Shown here one piece after another: positions 24,804 to 35,794 of a stretch of DNA of 64,000 nt. This DNA is from Marinobacter nauticus (GTDB taxonomy: Bacteria; Pseudomonadota; Gammaproteobacteria; Enterobacterales; Shewanellaceae), in NCBI RefSeq assembly GCF_019801015.1, contig NZ_JAHVJZ010000006.1, positions 186,001-250,000 of the forward strand, in the 5' to 3' direction. The position numbers and the translations under genes were made by a program. The notes beneath the pieces are model-generated. The model was not told the origin of the DNA. It worked only from the letters and a program-made list of their open reading frames with translations, and made no database searches. Each line of letters opens with the position of its first letter. Position 1 is the stretch's first letter.

Positions 24804-26048
24804 ATGCCCACCGCCACCGCTACCAGCCGAAGAGGCGCCACGCTTGAACAGGAAAACTACCTATGGAAGGGCAAAAACAGCAAAGGCAAGCCTGTAAGCG
24901 GGGAGCTTCGGGGCCAAAGCAGCGCCGAAATTAAGGTTCTCCTTCGTAAGCAGGGCGTTACCCCTCTCAACGTCAAAAAGAAACCCAAGTCGTTGTTTGA
25001 GAGAAAAAAGAAGGTCAAGGCAGCCGATATTGCGGTAATCACTCGACAGGTTGCCACCATGCTGCTGGCGGGGGTGCCTCTCATCACGGCCCTTGAGATG
25101 GTGGGAAAGGGCCATGAAAATGAATCTGTGCGTAAGCTTCTTGCTACTATTTTGCAGGAAGTTCAGTCGGGCACTCCATTATCCAAAGCATTACGACCTC
25201 ACCGAACCCATTTCGATGACCTTTACTGCGATCTTGTTGCTGCCGGTGAGGCGTCAGGCACCCTTGACACTGTCTTCGACAGGATTGCTACCTATCGCGA
25301 AAAAGCGGAGGCCCTAAAGTCGAAAATTAAGAAGGCGATGTTCTATCCAATCGCAGTAGTCTGTGTCGCCATTCTAGTTACCGTTATTCTTTTGTTATTT
25401 GTTGTCCCTCAGTTTGAAGCCATCTTTAGTGACTTTGGTGCCGACCTTCCACTATTTACTCAGATGGTTGTAAACCTTTCTCGATTCTTGCAGGAATCGT
25501 GGTACTACTTCTTTGCCATGCTTACTGTAGCTATTTGGTTTTTTATCAGAACTCACCGTAATTCCCAAAAGTTCAGAGATAAATTCGATCGTTTTTTGTT
25601 AAAAATTCCGGCCATTGGGCCCATTCTTCACAAAGCAGCTCTCGCCCGCTTTGCCCGCACCCTGGCAACTACCTTTGCCGCAGGCGTTCCGCTGGTCGAA
25701 GGGTTGGAGTCCTCAGCCGGCGCCTCCGGTAACGCCCTCTATCGGGAGGCCATTACCAATGTTCGGGAAGAGGTGATTGCCGGCCTGCAGATGAATACCG
25801 CCATGCGCACCACCGGTGTATTCCCTGATATGCTCACTCAAATGGTGATGATTGGTGAAGAGTCCGGTTCGCTGGACGATATGCTCAATAAGGTCGCCAA
25901 TATCTATGAGATGGAAGTGGATGACGCGGTTGATGGCCTCTCTACCCTGATTGAACCCATGTTGATGCTGGTAATTGGCATCATTGTTGGGGGGCTGGTG
26001 GTGGCGATGTATCTGCCGATCTTCCAATTGGGCAACGTGGTCGGATAG
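24804..26048 (+). CDS. pilC: Type IV pilus inner membrane platform protein
   Basis: Polytopic protein of 414 residues that couples PilB to pilus assembly. Two T2SSF domains are visible (about 75-195 and 275-400; FTRQ-type start ITRQVATMLLAGVPLITALEM and ARFARTLATTFAAGVPLVEGLES), each followed by transmembrane segments, the last being LMLVIGIIVGGLVVAMYLPIF. The ATG at 24804 is preceded by GGAGG at eight bases. The DNA before about 25640 is clearly AT-richer than the part after it (60-base samples of 23/60 and 41/60 GC), which hints at recombination within the gene. Confidence 0.95.
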   Translation: MPTATATSRRGATLEQENYLWKGKNSKGKPVSGELRGQSSAEIKVLLRKQGVTPLNVKKKPKSLFERKKKVKAADIAVITRQVATMLLAGVPLITALEMVGKGHENESVRKLLATILQEVQSGTPLSKALRPHRTHFDDLYCDLVAAGEASGTLDTVFDRIATYREKAEALKSKIKKAMFYPIAVVCVAILVTVILLLFVVPQFEAIFSDFGADLPLFTQMVVNLSRFLQESWYYFFAMLTVAIWFFIRTHRNSQKFRDKFDRFLLKIPAIGPILHKAALARFARTLATTFAAGVPLVEGLESSAGASGNALYREAITNVREEVIAGLQMNTAMRTTGVFPDMLTQMVMIGEESGSLDDMLNKVANIYEMEVDDAVDGLSTLIEPMLMLVIGIIVGGLVVAMYLPIFQLGNVVG

Positions 26049-26082
26049 GATCCGGGTATTACTCGACTTTTCTGGGCCCCCG

Positions 26083-26964
26083 ATGACGCATTGGATCGCG
26101 CTGTTTGATCACTATCCCTGGCTGTTTTTGCTGCTTGTCGCTGCCCTGGGTTTGATCCTGGGCAGCTTTCTCAATGTGGTGATCCACCGCATGCCGCTGA
26201 TGATGGAAAGGGAGTGGCAACTGGAGTGCGCCGAAGCGCTGGCGCAACCGGCCCCCGCCTCCACCCTGCCCGAGCGTTTCAACCTGATGGTGCCCGGCTC
26301 TGCCTGCCCCAAGTGCGGCACCGCCATCCCCATCTGGCACAACATTCCGGTGCTCAGCTACCTGCTGCTGAAAGGCCGCTGCCATCACTGCCAGGCCCCC
26401 ATTTCGGCACGCTATCCCACGGTAGAGCTGTTGACCGGCCTCGCCTCGCTGTTTCTGGCCTGGCACTTTGGCCCCACCACACAGTTTCTGGCGGCCTGGG
26501 TACTGACCCTGGGCCTGATCAGCCTCGCCGCCATCGACTTTGACACCATGCTGTTGCCGGACCAAATCACCCTGCCTATGCTGTGGCTGGGTCTGCTGGT
26601 TAACGTCAGCGGTCTGTTTGTCCCCCTTGAGCAGGCGGTGATCGGCGCGGCGGCTGGCTATCTCTCTCTCTGGTCGCTGTTCCACCTGTTCCGGCTGCTG
26701 ACCGGCAAGGAGGGCATGGGCTATGGCGACTTCAAACTGCTGGCACTGTTTGGTGCCTGGTTTGGCTATACCGCGCTGCTGCCGGTAATTCTGATCGCGT
26801 CATTGGGCGGTGCGGTTGTCGGCGTCGCCCTGATGGCCAGCGGCAAGCTGGGCCGGGATAACCCCATGCCTTTTGGCCCCTGGATTGCACTGGGCGGGTG
26901 GCTTTACCTGATCTGGGGAAATGACTTAGTCAGCTGGTATCTGCACCGCGTGGTGGGCTTATGA
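26083..26964 (+). CDS. pilD: Prepilin peptidase / N-methyltransferase
   Basis: Aspartic membrane protease that cleaves and N-methylates type IV prepilins, 293 residues. GSFLNVVIHRMP at 27-38 is the usual N-terminal helix-loop. The zinc site is CPKC (75, 78) and CHHC (100, 103). The catalytic aspartates are in IDFDTMLLPDQ (Asp152/Asp154 region) and GYGDFK (Asp216). Eight transmembrane helices are expected. The ATG at 26083 matches family N-termini, although its ribosome site is weak. The stop overlaps the coaE ATG by four bases. Confidence 0.96.
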   Translation: MTHWIALFDHYPWLFLLLVAALGLILGSFLNVVIHRMPLMMEREWQLECAEALAQPAPASTLPERFNLMVPGSACPKCGTAIPIWHNIPVLSYLLLKGRCHHCQAPISARYPTVELLTGLASLFLAWHFGPTTQFLAAWVLTLGLISLAAIDFDTMLLPDQITLPMLWLGLLVNVSGLFVPLEQAVIGAAAGYLSLWSLFHLFRLLTGKEGMGYGDFKLLALFGAWFGYTALLPVILIASLGGAVVGVALMASGKLGRDNPMPFGPWIALGGWLYLIWGNDLVSWYLHRVVGL

Positions 26965-27584
26965 GCCAGTACATTGTTGGCCTGACTGGCGGTATCGGCT
27001 CCGGCAAGTCCCAGGTCAGCGCCCTGTTTGAGCAACTGGATGTCAGCGTTATCGACGCCGACATTATTGCCCGCGAAGTGGTGGCTCCAGGCTCCGCCGG
27101 ACTGGCGGCCATCGTTGACCACTTTGGTGCTGACATCCTGACCCAAGCCGGAGAGCTGGATCGCACCGCACTGCGTGAGCGGGTGTTTAATGATGAGGCA
27201 GAGCGCCAATGGCTGAACGCCCTGACCCACCCGCTGATCCGCCAGACCATGATCACACAGTGCCAGGCCGCCCCCGGTGATTACGCCTTGATGGTGGTCC
27301 CCCTGATGGTGGAAAATGGCCTGCATACTCTGGTGGATCGCCTGCTGGTGGTCGATGTGCCCGAACAGCAGCAGCGTGACCGAACTGCAGCGCGGGATAA
27401 CAGCCAGGGTTCCGAAGTGGATAAGATCATCGCCAGACAGGCCTCCCGTGACGCCCGTTTGGCCGTTGCCGATGACGTTATCGACAACAGCGGCCCCATT
27501 GAGGCGCTGGCCCCTCAGGTGCAACGTCTGCACCAACACTACCTGACTTTGGCGAGGAACCACTCCAGTGCTTCTGGTTTATGA
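26961..27584 (+). CDS. coaE: Dephospho-CoA kinase
   Basis: Last enzyme of coenzyme A synthesis, phosphorylating the 3'-hydroxyl of dephospho-CoA. It has 207 residues. The P-loop GLTGGIGSGKS is at 7-17, followed by the characteristic DADIIAREVV (about 34-43). The LTHPLIR helix and the ENGLH lid region (about 115-120) are also present. It overlaps pilD by four bases and zapD by 17, so pilD-coaE-zapD-yacG form a tightly coupled unit, as in other gammaproteobacteria. Confidence 0.97.
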   Translation: MSQYIVGLTGGIGSGKSQVSALFEQLDVSVIDADIIAREVVAPGSAGLAAIVDHFGADILTQAGELDRTALRERVFNDEAERQWLNALTHPLIRQTMITQCQAAPGDYALMVVPLMVENGLHTLVDRLLVVDVPEQQQRDRTAARDNSQGSEVDKIIARQASRDARLAVADDVIDNSGPIEALAPQVQRLHQHYLTLARNHSSASGL

Positions 27585-28317
27585 ACAACCCCTAAACGAA
27601 AAAATTCGCAATTACCTGCGAATTGAAACCGTTGCTGCCCAGGTGGATGCTCACAGCCAATTTAACCACCCGGGGGCTGAACTGGCGTTTTTTCGCAGCC
27701 TCTTTGAGCTGATTGAGCTGATGGAGCGCGCCGATCTTCGCAGTGATATTCTGAAGGATCTGGAACGCCATCAGGGTCAGATTGCACTGTGGCGCCAGTC
27801 AGACAGCGTCGATCAAACTCAGCTGGATGCGCTGGAAACCCAATTTAAGGCGCTGCATCAGCGACTGCACAGCCAATCCCGTCCCGGGCAGCAGCTGAAG
27901 ACCGACCGCTTTCTCGGCGCTCTGCGCCAGCGGATGAACATCCCCGGTGGCTACGGCAACTTCGACCTGCCCCAGCTGCACTACTGGCAGGCCCAGCCTG
28001 CTGACGAGAAAGTGCAGGAAGCCTCACAATGGCGTAAGGAGCTGGCCCCCATGGTGGACAGTATCCGGTTACTGCTGACCATGCTGCGGGAAACCGCCCG
28101 CTGGGGTGACCAGATGGCGATGAACGGCTGCTATCAGGAAACCTGTGAGCAGGGCCTGGAACTGCTGCGTGTGCAAATCAAGCAGGAGTATGGTGTCTAC
28201 CCCACCATCAGCGCACACCGCCACCGCTTTACCATTCACCTGATCAACTATGAGAGCGGCAAGGCCGACAACCGCAATCTGCCACTGCGCCTGTCCCTCT
28301 CGATGGAACCGAAATGA
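27568..28317 (+). CDS. zapD: Cell division protein ZapD
   Basis: FtsZ-binding protein that bundles protofilaments and stabilises the Z ring, 249 residues. The N-terminus [17 protein letters not shown] and the central [17 protein letters not shown] are diagnostic; [14 protein letters not shown] lies further on. The start codon is GTG, with GAGGAA nine bases upstream and inside the end of coaE. The stop overlaps yacG by four bases. Confidence 0.95.
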   Translation: MLLVYEQPLNEKIRNYLRIETVAAQVDAHSQFNHPGAELAFFRSLFELIELMERADLRSDILKDLERHQGQIALWRQSDSVDQTQLDALETQFKALHQRLHSQSRPGQQLKTDRFLGALRQRMNIPGGYGNFDLPQLHYWQAQPADEKVQEASQWRKELAPMVDSIRLLLTMLRETARWGDQMAMNGCYQETCEQGLELLRVQIKQEYGVYPTISAHRHRFTIHLINYESGKADNRNLPLRLSLSMEPK

Positions 28318-28532
28318 CCCTGAAAGTCGAATGCCCCACCTGTCAGGCCGAAGTGACCTGGGACGAACAGCACCCCTTCCGCCCCTTCTGCAGTGAGCGC
28401 TGCAAACTGATCGATCTGGGCGAATGGTCGGAAGAGCGCCATGCGATTCCCGGTAAAACCGAGCTCCCGGATGAGTTCGATATCAGCGAGCCGGACTTTT
28501 TCCTTCAGGACGATGAAGAGCAGGACAGCTAA
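28314..28532 (+). CDS. yacG: DNA gyrase inhibitor YacG (zinc protein)
   Basis: Small protein of 72 residues with a treble-clef zinc site: CPTC (Cys7, Cys10) and CSERC (Cys26, Cys30). The E. coli homologue binds GyrB and blocks DNA binding by gyrase. [18 protein letters not shown] is the conserved stretch after the zinc site, and the tail is acidic. Start and stop abut zapD and pglL. Confidence 0.95.
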   Translation: MTLKVECPTCQAEVTWDEQHPFRPFCSERCKLIDLGEWSEERHAIPGKTELPDEFDISEPDFFLQDDEEQDS

Positions 28533-30221
28533 ATGAGCAATGCGACCAGGGACGGTCAGCTGAATCCACTGTATCTCAGCTCCTGGGGATTGTTGTGGCT
28601 TTTGGCTATGCACTATTTCCAACCCAATGGTGGCGGTATTGCCCTTGGGCTGGCTTTCAACAGCACCAGTTGGATGGCCTTGTCACTCATATTAGCGTTG
28701 GGTGCCTGGCAGATTGCTCGCAAGGGTGCCAGTACACTGACGCCCCTTCAGCCCGCCAGTGTTTTGTGCCTGATTGCACTGATGCTGCCATTAACGTGGT
28801 CTCCGGATCCTTGGGTAGGGCAAACCTATGGCCGCTACCTAGCGCTAATGGCACTGATGCTGCTGGCATTCATTCATCAGCAGTTTCAGCTCACCTCGGC
28901 TCAAAAAGATAATTTCTGGCGCCTCATTATCGCCGCCGGCCTGATCCAGGCCCTGTTCTGTGTTCTGCTCTATCTCTTTCCAGACTGGCTACCTGCCCTG
29001 TTAAAGGGCCATCGGCCATTGGGAATCTTTCAGCACACTAACCCCGCCGCCACCTTTATCGGCTGCACTATGGCCATTGCGTTTTATCGGCTGCAGCAGC
29101 ATGAGGCCCACTCACTCTGGCGAAATCTCAGTTGGTTGCTGATTGGTGCCGGCACCATAGTCCAGGTACTGATTCTCTCCCGTACAGGCGTCGTCGGTAC
29201 ACTGCTGGCCCTGGGAGCGCTCACAGCATTGACTGGCTGGCGACGCAGCAAACCCCTTTGGGCGACAGTGCTCCTGGCCACCTCGCTCGCAATCCTGCTC
29301 CAATTGTCGCAAGGGACAACGCTCAGGGGCCACCTGGATCAAGCGGGGTATCGCTCAACGCTGTATGGACTTTCTGTGGAACTCATTCAGGAAAATCCTA
29401 TCACCGGCGTGGGAATGGGAAGGTTTCAATCCGCCTATATGGAAAAGCAGGCGCAGCACTACTACGAGGTCAATGATTACCCATACATGATGCTTGCCAG
29501 CGATCACCCTCATAACGAGCTGCTGTACTGGGGGGTAGAAGGGGGCATACTGCCAATGCTCGCCTTATTCAGCTTCGGCTTGTGGATCAGCGTCCGAGTC
29601 TGGCGCCAAGGCAACCTTCATCAAAAAGCGATGTGGCTCTGCCTGTTTCCCATCTTGCTGCATACCCAAACGGAATTCCCACTCTATCAGTCGGTCCCTC
29701 ATCTGACCCTGTTCGCCATCCTGATGGCAGAGATGAGTCCAGGTAAAGGCAAGGCATACACCATACGTGGCAAAGGCATTCTGCGGTTAAGCGCACCGGT
29801 CATGGTGCTACTGCTATGGAGCTTTATGCTCAGCAATCTGCACAGCACCTACCTTCTGGGCCAATATTTCACCACTAGAGATCCCAGCCATCTGGCGGGC
29901 ATTGTCAATCCCTTTGGACAAGTGAAAAGCGTAAACACCCTGACCGGGGCCGCTCTGCTGAATATTGGTACGCCTGCAGCATTAACCCAAGCAGAGGCCT
30001 TGGCACAAACGGAAGTCACTCTGCGTCCCTCCATTGGCTCCTACGCTTTGTGGCTTTCAACACTGCTTCAACAGGGTAAAGCCCAAGAAGCGGAGCAGGT
30101 TCGCCAAAAAGCGCATTATCTGTTTGTCGATGCGCCCCAGTTTCAGTCTCCGCTCAGCCCAGCAGTTTCTGAATCAACGGCGCATTTGCCGCCGGCATCG
30201 GCAGCGCGCTCAACTCACTGA
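28533..30221 (+). CDS. PglL-type O-oligosaccharyltransferase / O-antigen ligase family protein
   Basis: Integral membrane protein of 562 residues with about a dozen hydrophobic helices. Family marks of PglL/O-antigen ligase (Wzy_C) proteins are present: LGIFQHTNPAATF (about 167-179), the LSRTG loop, and HPHNELLYWGVEGG near 330, followed by EFPLYQS. A C-terminal periplasmic tail of about 150 residues follows the last helix. Such enzymes transfer a lipid-linked glycan to Ser/Thr of pilins or other exported proteins. The gene begins on the base after the yacG stop and follows the pilABCD run, so pilin is the natural candidate substrate; that is inference. It sits where E. coli has yacG next to mutT. 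Its last 68 bases overlap convergent mutT. Confidence 0.82.
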   Translation: MSNATRDGQLNPLYLSSWGLLWLLAMHYFQPNGGGIALGLAFNSTSWMALSLILALGAWQIARKGASTLTPLQPASVLCLIALMLPLTWSPDPWVGQTYGRYLALMALMLLAFIHQQFQLTSAQKDNFWRLIIAAGLIQALFCVLLYLFPDWLPALLKGHRPLGIFQHTNPAATFIGCTMAIAFYRLQQHEAHSLWRNLSWLLIGAGTIVQVLILSRTGVVGTLLALGALTALTGWRRSKPLWATVLLATSLAILLQLSQGTTLRGHLDQAGYRSTLYGLSVELIQENPITGVGMGRFQSAYMEKQAQHYYEVNDYPYMMLASDHPHNELLYWGVEGGILPMLALFSFGLWISVRVWRQGNLHQKAMWLCLFPILLHTQTEFPLYQSVPHLTLFAILMAEMSPGKGKAYTIRGKGILRLSAPVMVLLLWSFMLSNLHSTYLLGQYFTTRDPSHLAGIVNPFGQVKSVNTLTGAALLNIGTPAALTQAEALAQTEVTLRPSIGSYALWLSTLLQQGKAQEAEQVRQKAHYLFVDAPQFQSPLSPAVSESTAHLPPASAARSTH

Positions 30222-30537
30222 GCGGACACCATCGGATGGGGTTGCCTTCGCGTCCACAGGCTTCCCCATCGGCTTCCGTCACCAGAAACACGTGCAGTTG
30301 CACCTGACGGTCACCATAGTCGTGGTTGATGCGCTCAAACAGCGTTGGATTGCGCGGCGTTAACCCCACCTCTTCCTGACACTCCCGAATCAGCGCCTGC
30401 TCCGGGGTCTCCTCTTGCTCCACTTTTCCCCCCGGAAACTCCCACAAACCGCCCTGATGCTGCGTTTTATGCCGCTGGGCCACCAACACGTTCCCATTGA
30501 TCACCACAATGCCAATCGCCACCTGCACCACGCTCAT
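30154..30537 (-). CDS. mutT: 8-oxo-dGTP diphosphatase MutT
   Basis: Nudix hydrolase of 127 residues that removes oxidised GTP and dGTP from the nucleotide pool and prevents A:T to C:G transversions. The Nudix box is GGKVEQEETPEQALIRECQEEVG (residues about 38-60), with all the expected glutamates. The start MSVVQVAIGIVV was chosen because GGGAGA lies six bases upstream. Its place downstream of secA is conserved in enterics. The 3' end is antisense to the end of the PglL-type gene. Confidence 0.95.
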   Translation of the reverse strand: MSVVQVAIGIVVINGNVLVAQRHKTQHQGGLWEFPGGKVEQEETPEQALIRECQEEVGLTPRNPTLFERINHDYGDRQVQLHVFLVTEADGEACGREGNPIRWCPLSELSALPMPAANAPLIQKLLG

Positions 30538-30559
30538 CTCTGTCTCCCTGTTCGTTGCA

Positions 30560-30594
30560 TAAAAAAGGGCGGCCATTCCGGCCGCCCTTTTGTT
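30560..30594. terminator. Terminator between secA and mutT
   Basis: Stem GGGCGGCC / GGCCGCCC (30567-30587) with an ATTCC loop, A-tract on one side and TTTTGTT on the other. It lies ten bases past the secA stop and mainly serves secA. Confidence 0.85.
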
Positions 30595-30604
30595 ACCACT
30601 GGCC

Positions 30605-33325
<2,721 letters not shown>

Positions 33326-33355
33326 TGCCTTACGTCGCTACTGAATTACGGCGGA

Positions 33356-33374
33356 CGCCGGCTCAATGCCGGCG
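33356..33374 (-). promoter_or_regulatory. Hairpin in the secA leader
   Basis: CGCCGGC and GCCGGCG form a seven-base perfect stem with an ATTGA-type loop, 30 bases upstream of the secA ATG. No T-tract follows. Its role is unknown. Confidence 0.3.
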
Positions 33375-33401
33375 CCCTGAAATTGAACTGCCAAGGATCC
33401 C

Positions 33402-34307
33402 CTAACTTCTGGGCTTGCGATACACGTACCGCGCAGGATCCACCTGTTGATCGTTGAGCATCACTTCGTAATGCACATGGGGTCCAGTCGAGCGCCCGGT
33501 GTTGCCAATGAGCGCGATGGTCTCCCCCTTGGCCACAACCTGACCAAGCTCCACCAGATTCTCCTTATTATGCCCGTAACGAGTTTTCACACCGTTACCG
33601 TGGTCAACCTCTACCAGATTGCCATAACCGAACATGGAACCGGAGTAGGATACCACTCCTGCGCCTGTCGCGATCACCTGGCCACCTTCCGGTCCGGCAA
33701 AGTCCAGACCCCGGTGAAGCGTACGTCGCCCATTAAAGGGATCGTTACGGTATCCAAAAGAGGAGGACTGCCAACCTTTGACCAGCGGACGGCCGGATAA
33801 GTAGGTGTCGTCTTCGATATGGTGATTGCGTTCCAGAGTTTCAAGTAGGACAAGTTGATCATCCGCTCTTTCAAGCCGGAGCATCATCTGATCCATCTCA
33901 TCAAGCAGCAGACTAAGTTCAACCTTTTCAGAGGGTTCCACACCGCTGCTGCCCAGTCCGACTTCGGACTGAAAATCGAATTGATCGGCCACTTCCACTT
34001 TATCGGCGACGGCAATACCCAGTGATTCAATGCGATTCATCCGGGCCTGCATCCGACCGAGCCGGGCAGCCAGCAGCGAAAGTTGCGCTTCTGTGCGATC
34101 CCGCAGCGCGGCGATCTCGGTTTGGTGTTGTTCTGAAGAGGCCGACGCGGCCGCCAGTTGATGTTCGACAGTGGAAACGTCTTCCCTTGCCTGCCACCAC
34201 AGCGTCACACCAGCAGCCACCAGCACCAAAGGCGCCAGCAACCATCGTTTGCCCGGCTCTATGCGCCGTACACCGTGCTTTCCACGAATAAAGACTGTTA
34301 CACTCAT
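33402..34307 (-). CDS. M23 family metallopeptidase, membrane-anchored
   Basis: Putative peptidoglycan endopeptidase of 301 residues. It has a short basic cytoplasmic start, one transmembrane helix (about 23-39, LLAPLVLVAAGVTLWW) and a coiled-coil region (about 45-165). The C-terminal LytM domain (about 190-290) has intact zinc ligands in HRGLDF and HVHYE. Genes of this kind precede secA in several gammaproteobacteria. The complete active site suggests real hydrolase activity rather than an EnvC/NlpD-like activator, though substrates are not known. It is divergent from dciA with 30 bases between starts. Confidence 0.87.
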   Translation of the reverse strand: MSVTVFIRGKHGVRRIEPGKRWLLAPLVLVAAGVTLWWQAREDVSTVEHQLAAASASSEQHQTEIAALRDRTEAQLSLLAARLGRMQARMNRIESLGIAVADKVEVADQFDFQSEVGLGSSGVEPSEKVELSLLLDEMDQMMLRLERADDQLVLLETLERNHHIEDDTYLSGRPLVKGWQSSSFGYRNDPFNGRRTLHRGLDFAGPEGGQVIATGAGVVSYSGSMFGYGNLVEVDHGNGVKTRYGHNKENLVELGQVVAKGETIALIGNTGRSTGPHVHYEVMLNDQQVDPARYVYRKPRS

Positions 34308-34337
34308 GGTCTGTTCGTTTGTATCGTAATCCCTGAA

Positions 34338-34796
34338 ATGAAGTCCAAGCCTCAGGACCTGTCTGCGCTGATGGGTCAGCGTTTTTCACAGATCCAGGAC
34401 AAGTCCGGTACCCTGGCCCAGCTGCACCAGCACCTGTTCGACATTCTTGATCCGTCGGTGCGGCCCCATTGCGCCGTGTCCAATCTTCGGGACGGCGTTC
34501 TGGTGGTTGGCGTAAGCTCGGCGGCCTGGGCAACCCGGCTGCAGTACCAGCGTTTGGAACTGCTGTCAGAGCTGAGGGGCAAAGGGTTTCCCATGCTCAC
34601 CAGTATCGAGTTCAAAGTCAACCCGCAGCTATCCCGCTTACAGATGCAAAAACCGACCAATTCCAACCGGTTAAGCAATAAAGCGAGCGAGCACTTACAA
34701 CAGCTGGCAGAGAGTATAGGCGGCGATTTGGGCGAGAAGCTGAAACGACTGGCCGCCCATGGAGGGCGGCCAGATAAAGGGGAAGGATCCGATTAA
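34338..34796 (+). CDS. dciA: DciA-like replicative helicase loader (DUF721)
   Basis: Protein of 152 residues with a DUF721 domain (about 15-105; [18 protein letters not shown] is the best-conserved strand-helix). DciA is the ancestral bacterial loader of the DnaB helicase in species without DnaC, and in many gammaproteobacteria its gene lies between lpxC and secA, as here. The ATG at 34338 follows TGAA with a weak ribosome site. An upstream open extension would overlap the divergent M23 gene and is rejected. A ten-base perfect inverted repeat (34749-34773) lies inside its last codons. The stop overlaps lpxC by four bases. Confidence 0.82.
   Translation: MKSKPQDLSALMGQRFSQIQDKSGTLAQLHQHLFDILDPSVRPHCAVSNLRDGVLVVGVSSAAWATRLQYQRLELLSELRGKGFPMLTSIEFKVNPQLSRLQMQKPTNSNRLSNKASEHLQQLAESIGGDLGEKLKRLAAHGGRPDKGEGSD
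34749..34773. repeat. Ten-base perfect inverted repeat at the dciA/lpxC 3' ends
   Basis: CTGGCCGCCC / GGGCGGCCAG around a five-base loop, within the dciA coding end and about 20 bases past the lpxC stop. Without a T-tract it is more likely a 3'-end stabilising hairpin than a classic terminator. Confidence 0.55.
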
Positions 34797-35704
34797 GCGG
34801 TGGCAGGAACCAGGTAGTCCATCGGGACTTCCTGAGTCTGGTCGAAACTGACCAGTTCCCAGGCCGACGCATCCGCCAGCACCGCACGAACCATCTGGTT
34901 GTTGAGCGCGTGGCCGGATTTATGGGCCCGGTACTCACCCAGAATGGCGTGCCCCGCCAGATACAGGTCTCCCACCGCGTCCAGGATCTTGTGCTTCACA
35001 AACTCGTCCTTGTCGCGCAGACCGTCCGGATTCAGGATCCGGAACTCGTCCAGCACGATGGCGTTCTCCATGCTGCCACCCAGAGCCAGGTTATTGGCCC
35101 GCAGGAACTCAATGTCCTTCATAAAACCGAAGGTGCGTGCCCGGCTGATTTTGCGGCTGAACGCCCCGGCGGAGAAATCCAGGGTCATTCGCTGGGCACT
35201 GCGGCTGATTTCCGGGTGTTGGAAATCGATGGAGAAATCCAGTTTGAAGCCGTGATAGGGGCGGAACTCGGCCCATTTGTCGCCATCTTCAACGCGCACA
35301 GTTTTGCGGATCCGCAGATACTGTTTGGACGCAGACTGCTCCGCAATACCAGCGCTCTGAAGCAGGAAGACAAACGGGCTGGCGCTGCCATCCATGATCG
35401 GAATTTCCGGCGCATCCACCTCAATGTAAGCGTTATCCACACCCAGGCCAGCCAGGGCGGACAGCAGGTGCTCGACGGTCGCCACCTTGACGCCCTGCTC
35501 ATTGACCAGGCCGGTACAAAGGGTGGTTTCACGAACCAGGTCAGCGCGCGCCGGGATCTCCACCGCGGGGCTCATATCGACACGGCGGAACACAATACCT
35601 GTGTTCACCGGGGCCGGTTTGATCCCGAGTGTGACCTTTTTGCCGGAGTGGAGACCCACACCGGTGGCTTGAATTGGGCGCTGTAGCGTTCGCTGTTTAC
35701 TCAT
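34793..35704 (-). CDS. lpxC: UDP-3-O-acyl-N-acetylglucosamine deacetylase
   Basis: Zinc enzyme for the committed step of lipid A synthesis, 303 residues. [16 protein letters not shown] at 9-24, the zinc histidine in [13 protein letters not shown] near 78, and [14 protein letters not shown] near 237 (the remaining His and Asp ligands) are all in place. AGGAG lies upstream of the ATG. It is the last gene of the dcw cluster, 90 bases after ftsZ with no strong terminator in between. The C-terminal tail, which in E. coli is the FtsH degradation signal, ends DYLVPATA. Confidence 0.98.
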   Translation of the reverse strand: MSKQRTLQRPIQATGVGLHSGKKVTLGIKPAPVNTGIVFRRVDMSPAVEIPARADLVRETTLCTGLVNEQGVKVATVEHLLSALAGLGVDNAYIEVDAPEIPIMDGSASPFVFLLQSAGIAEQSASKQYLRIRKTVRVEDGDKWAEFRPYHGFKLDFSIDFQHPEISRSAQRMTLDFSAGAFSRKISRARTFGFMKDIEFLRANNLALGGSMENAIVLDEFRILNPDGLRDKDEFVKHKILDAVGDLYLAGHAILGEYRAHKSGHALNNQMVRAVLADASAWELVSFDQTQEVPMDYLVPATA

Positions 35705-35794
35705 CTAGCACACTGCTCCTAACATTTCAGGGGCGCATCCTATCACATTTTGACCAACTGCCAAAATCCGGCCTGACCAGTCAGATCGATTGGT

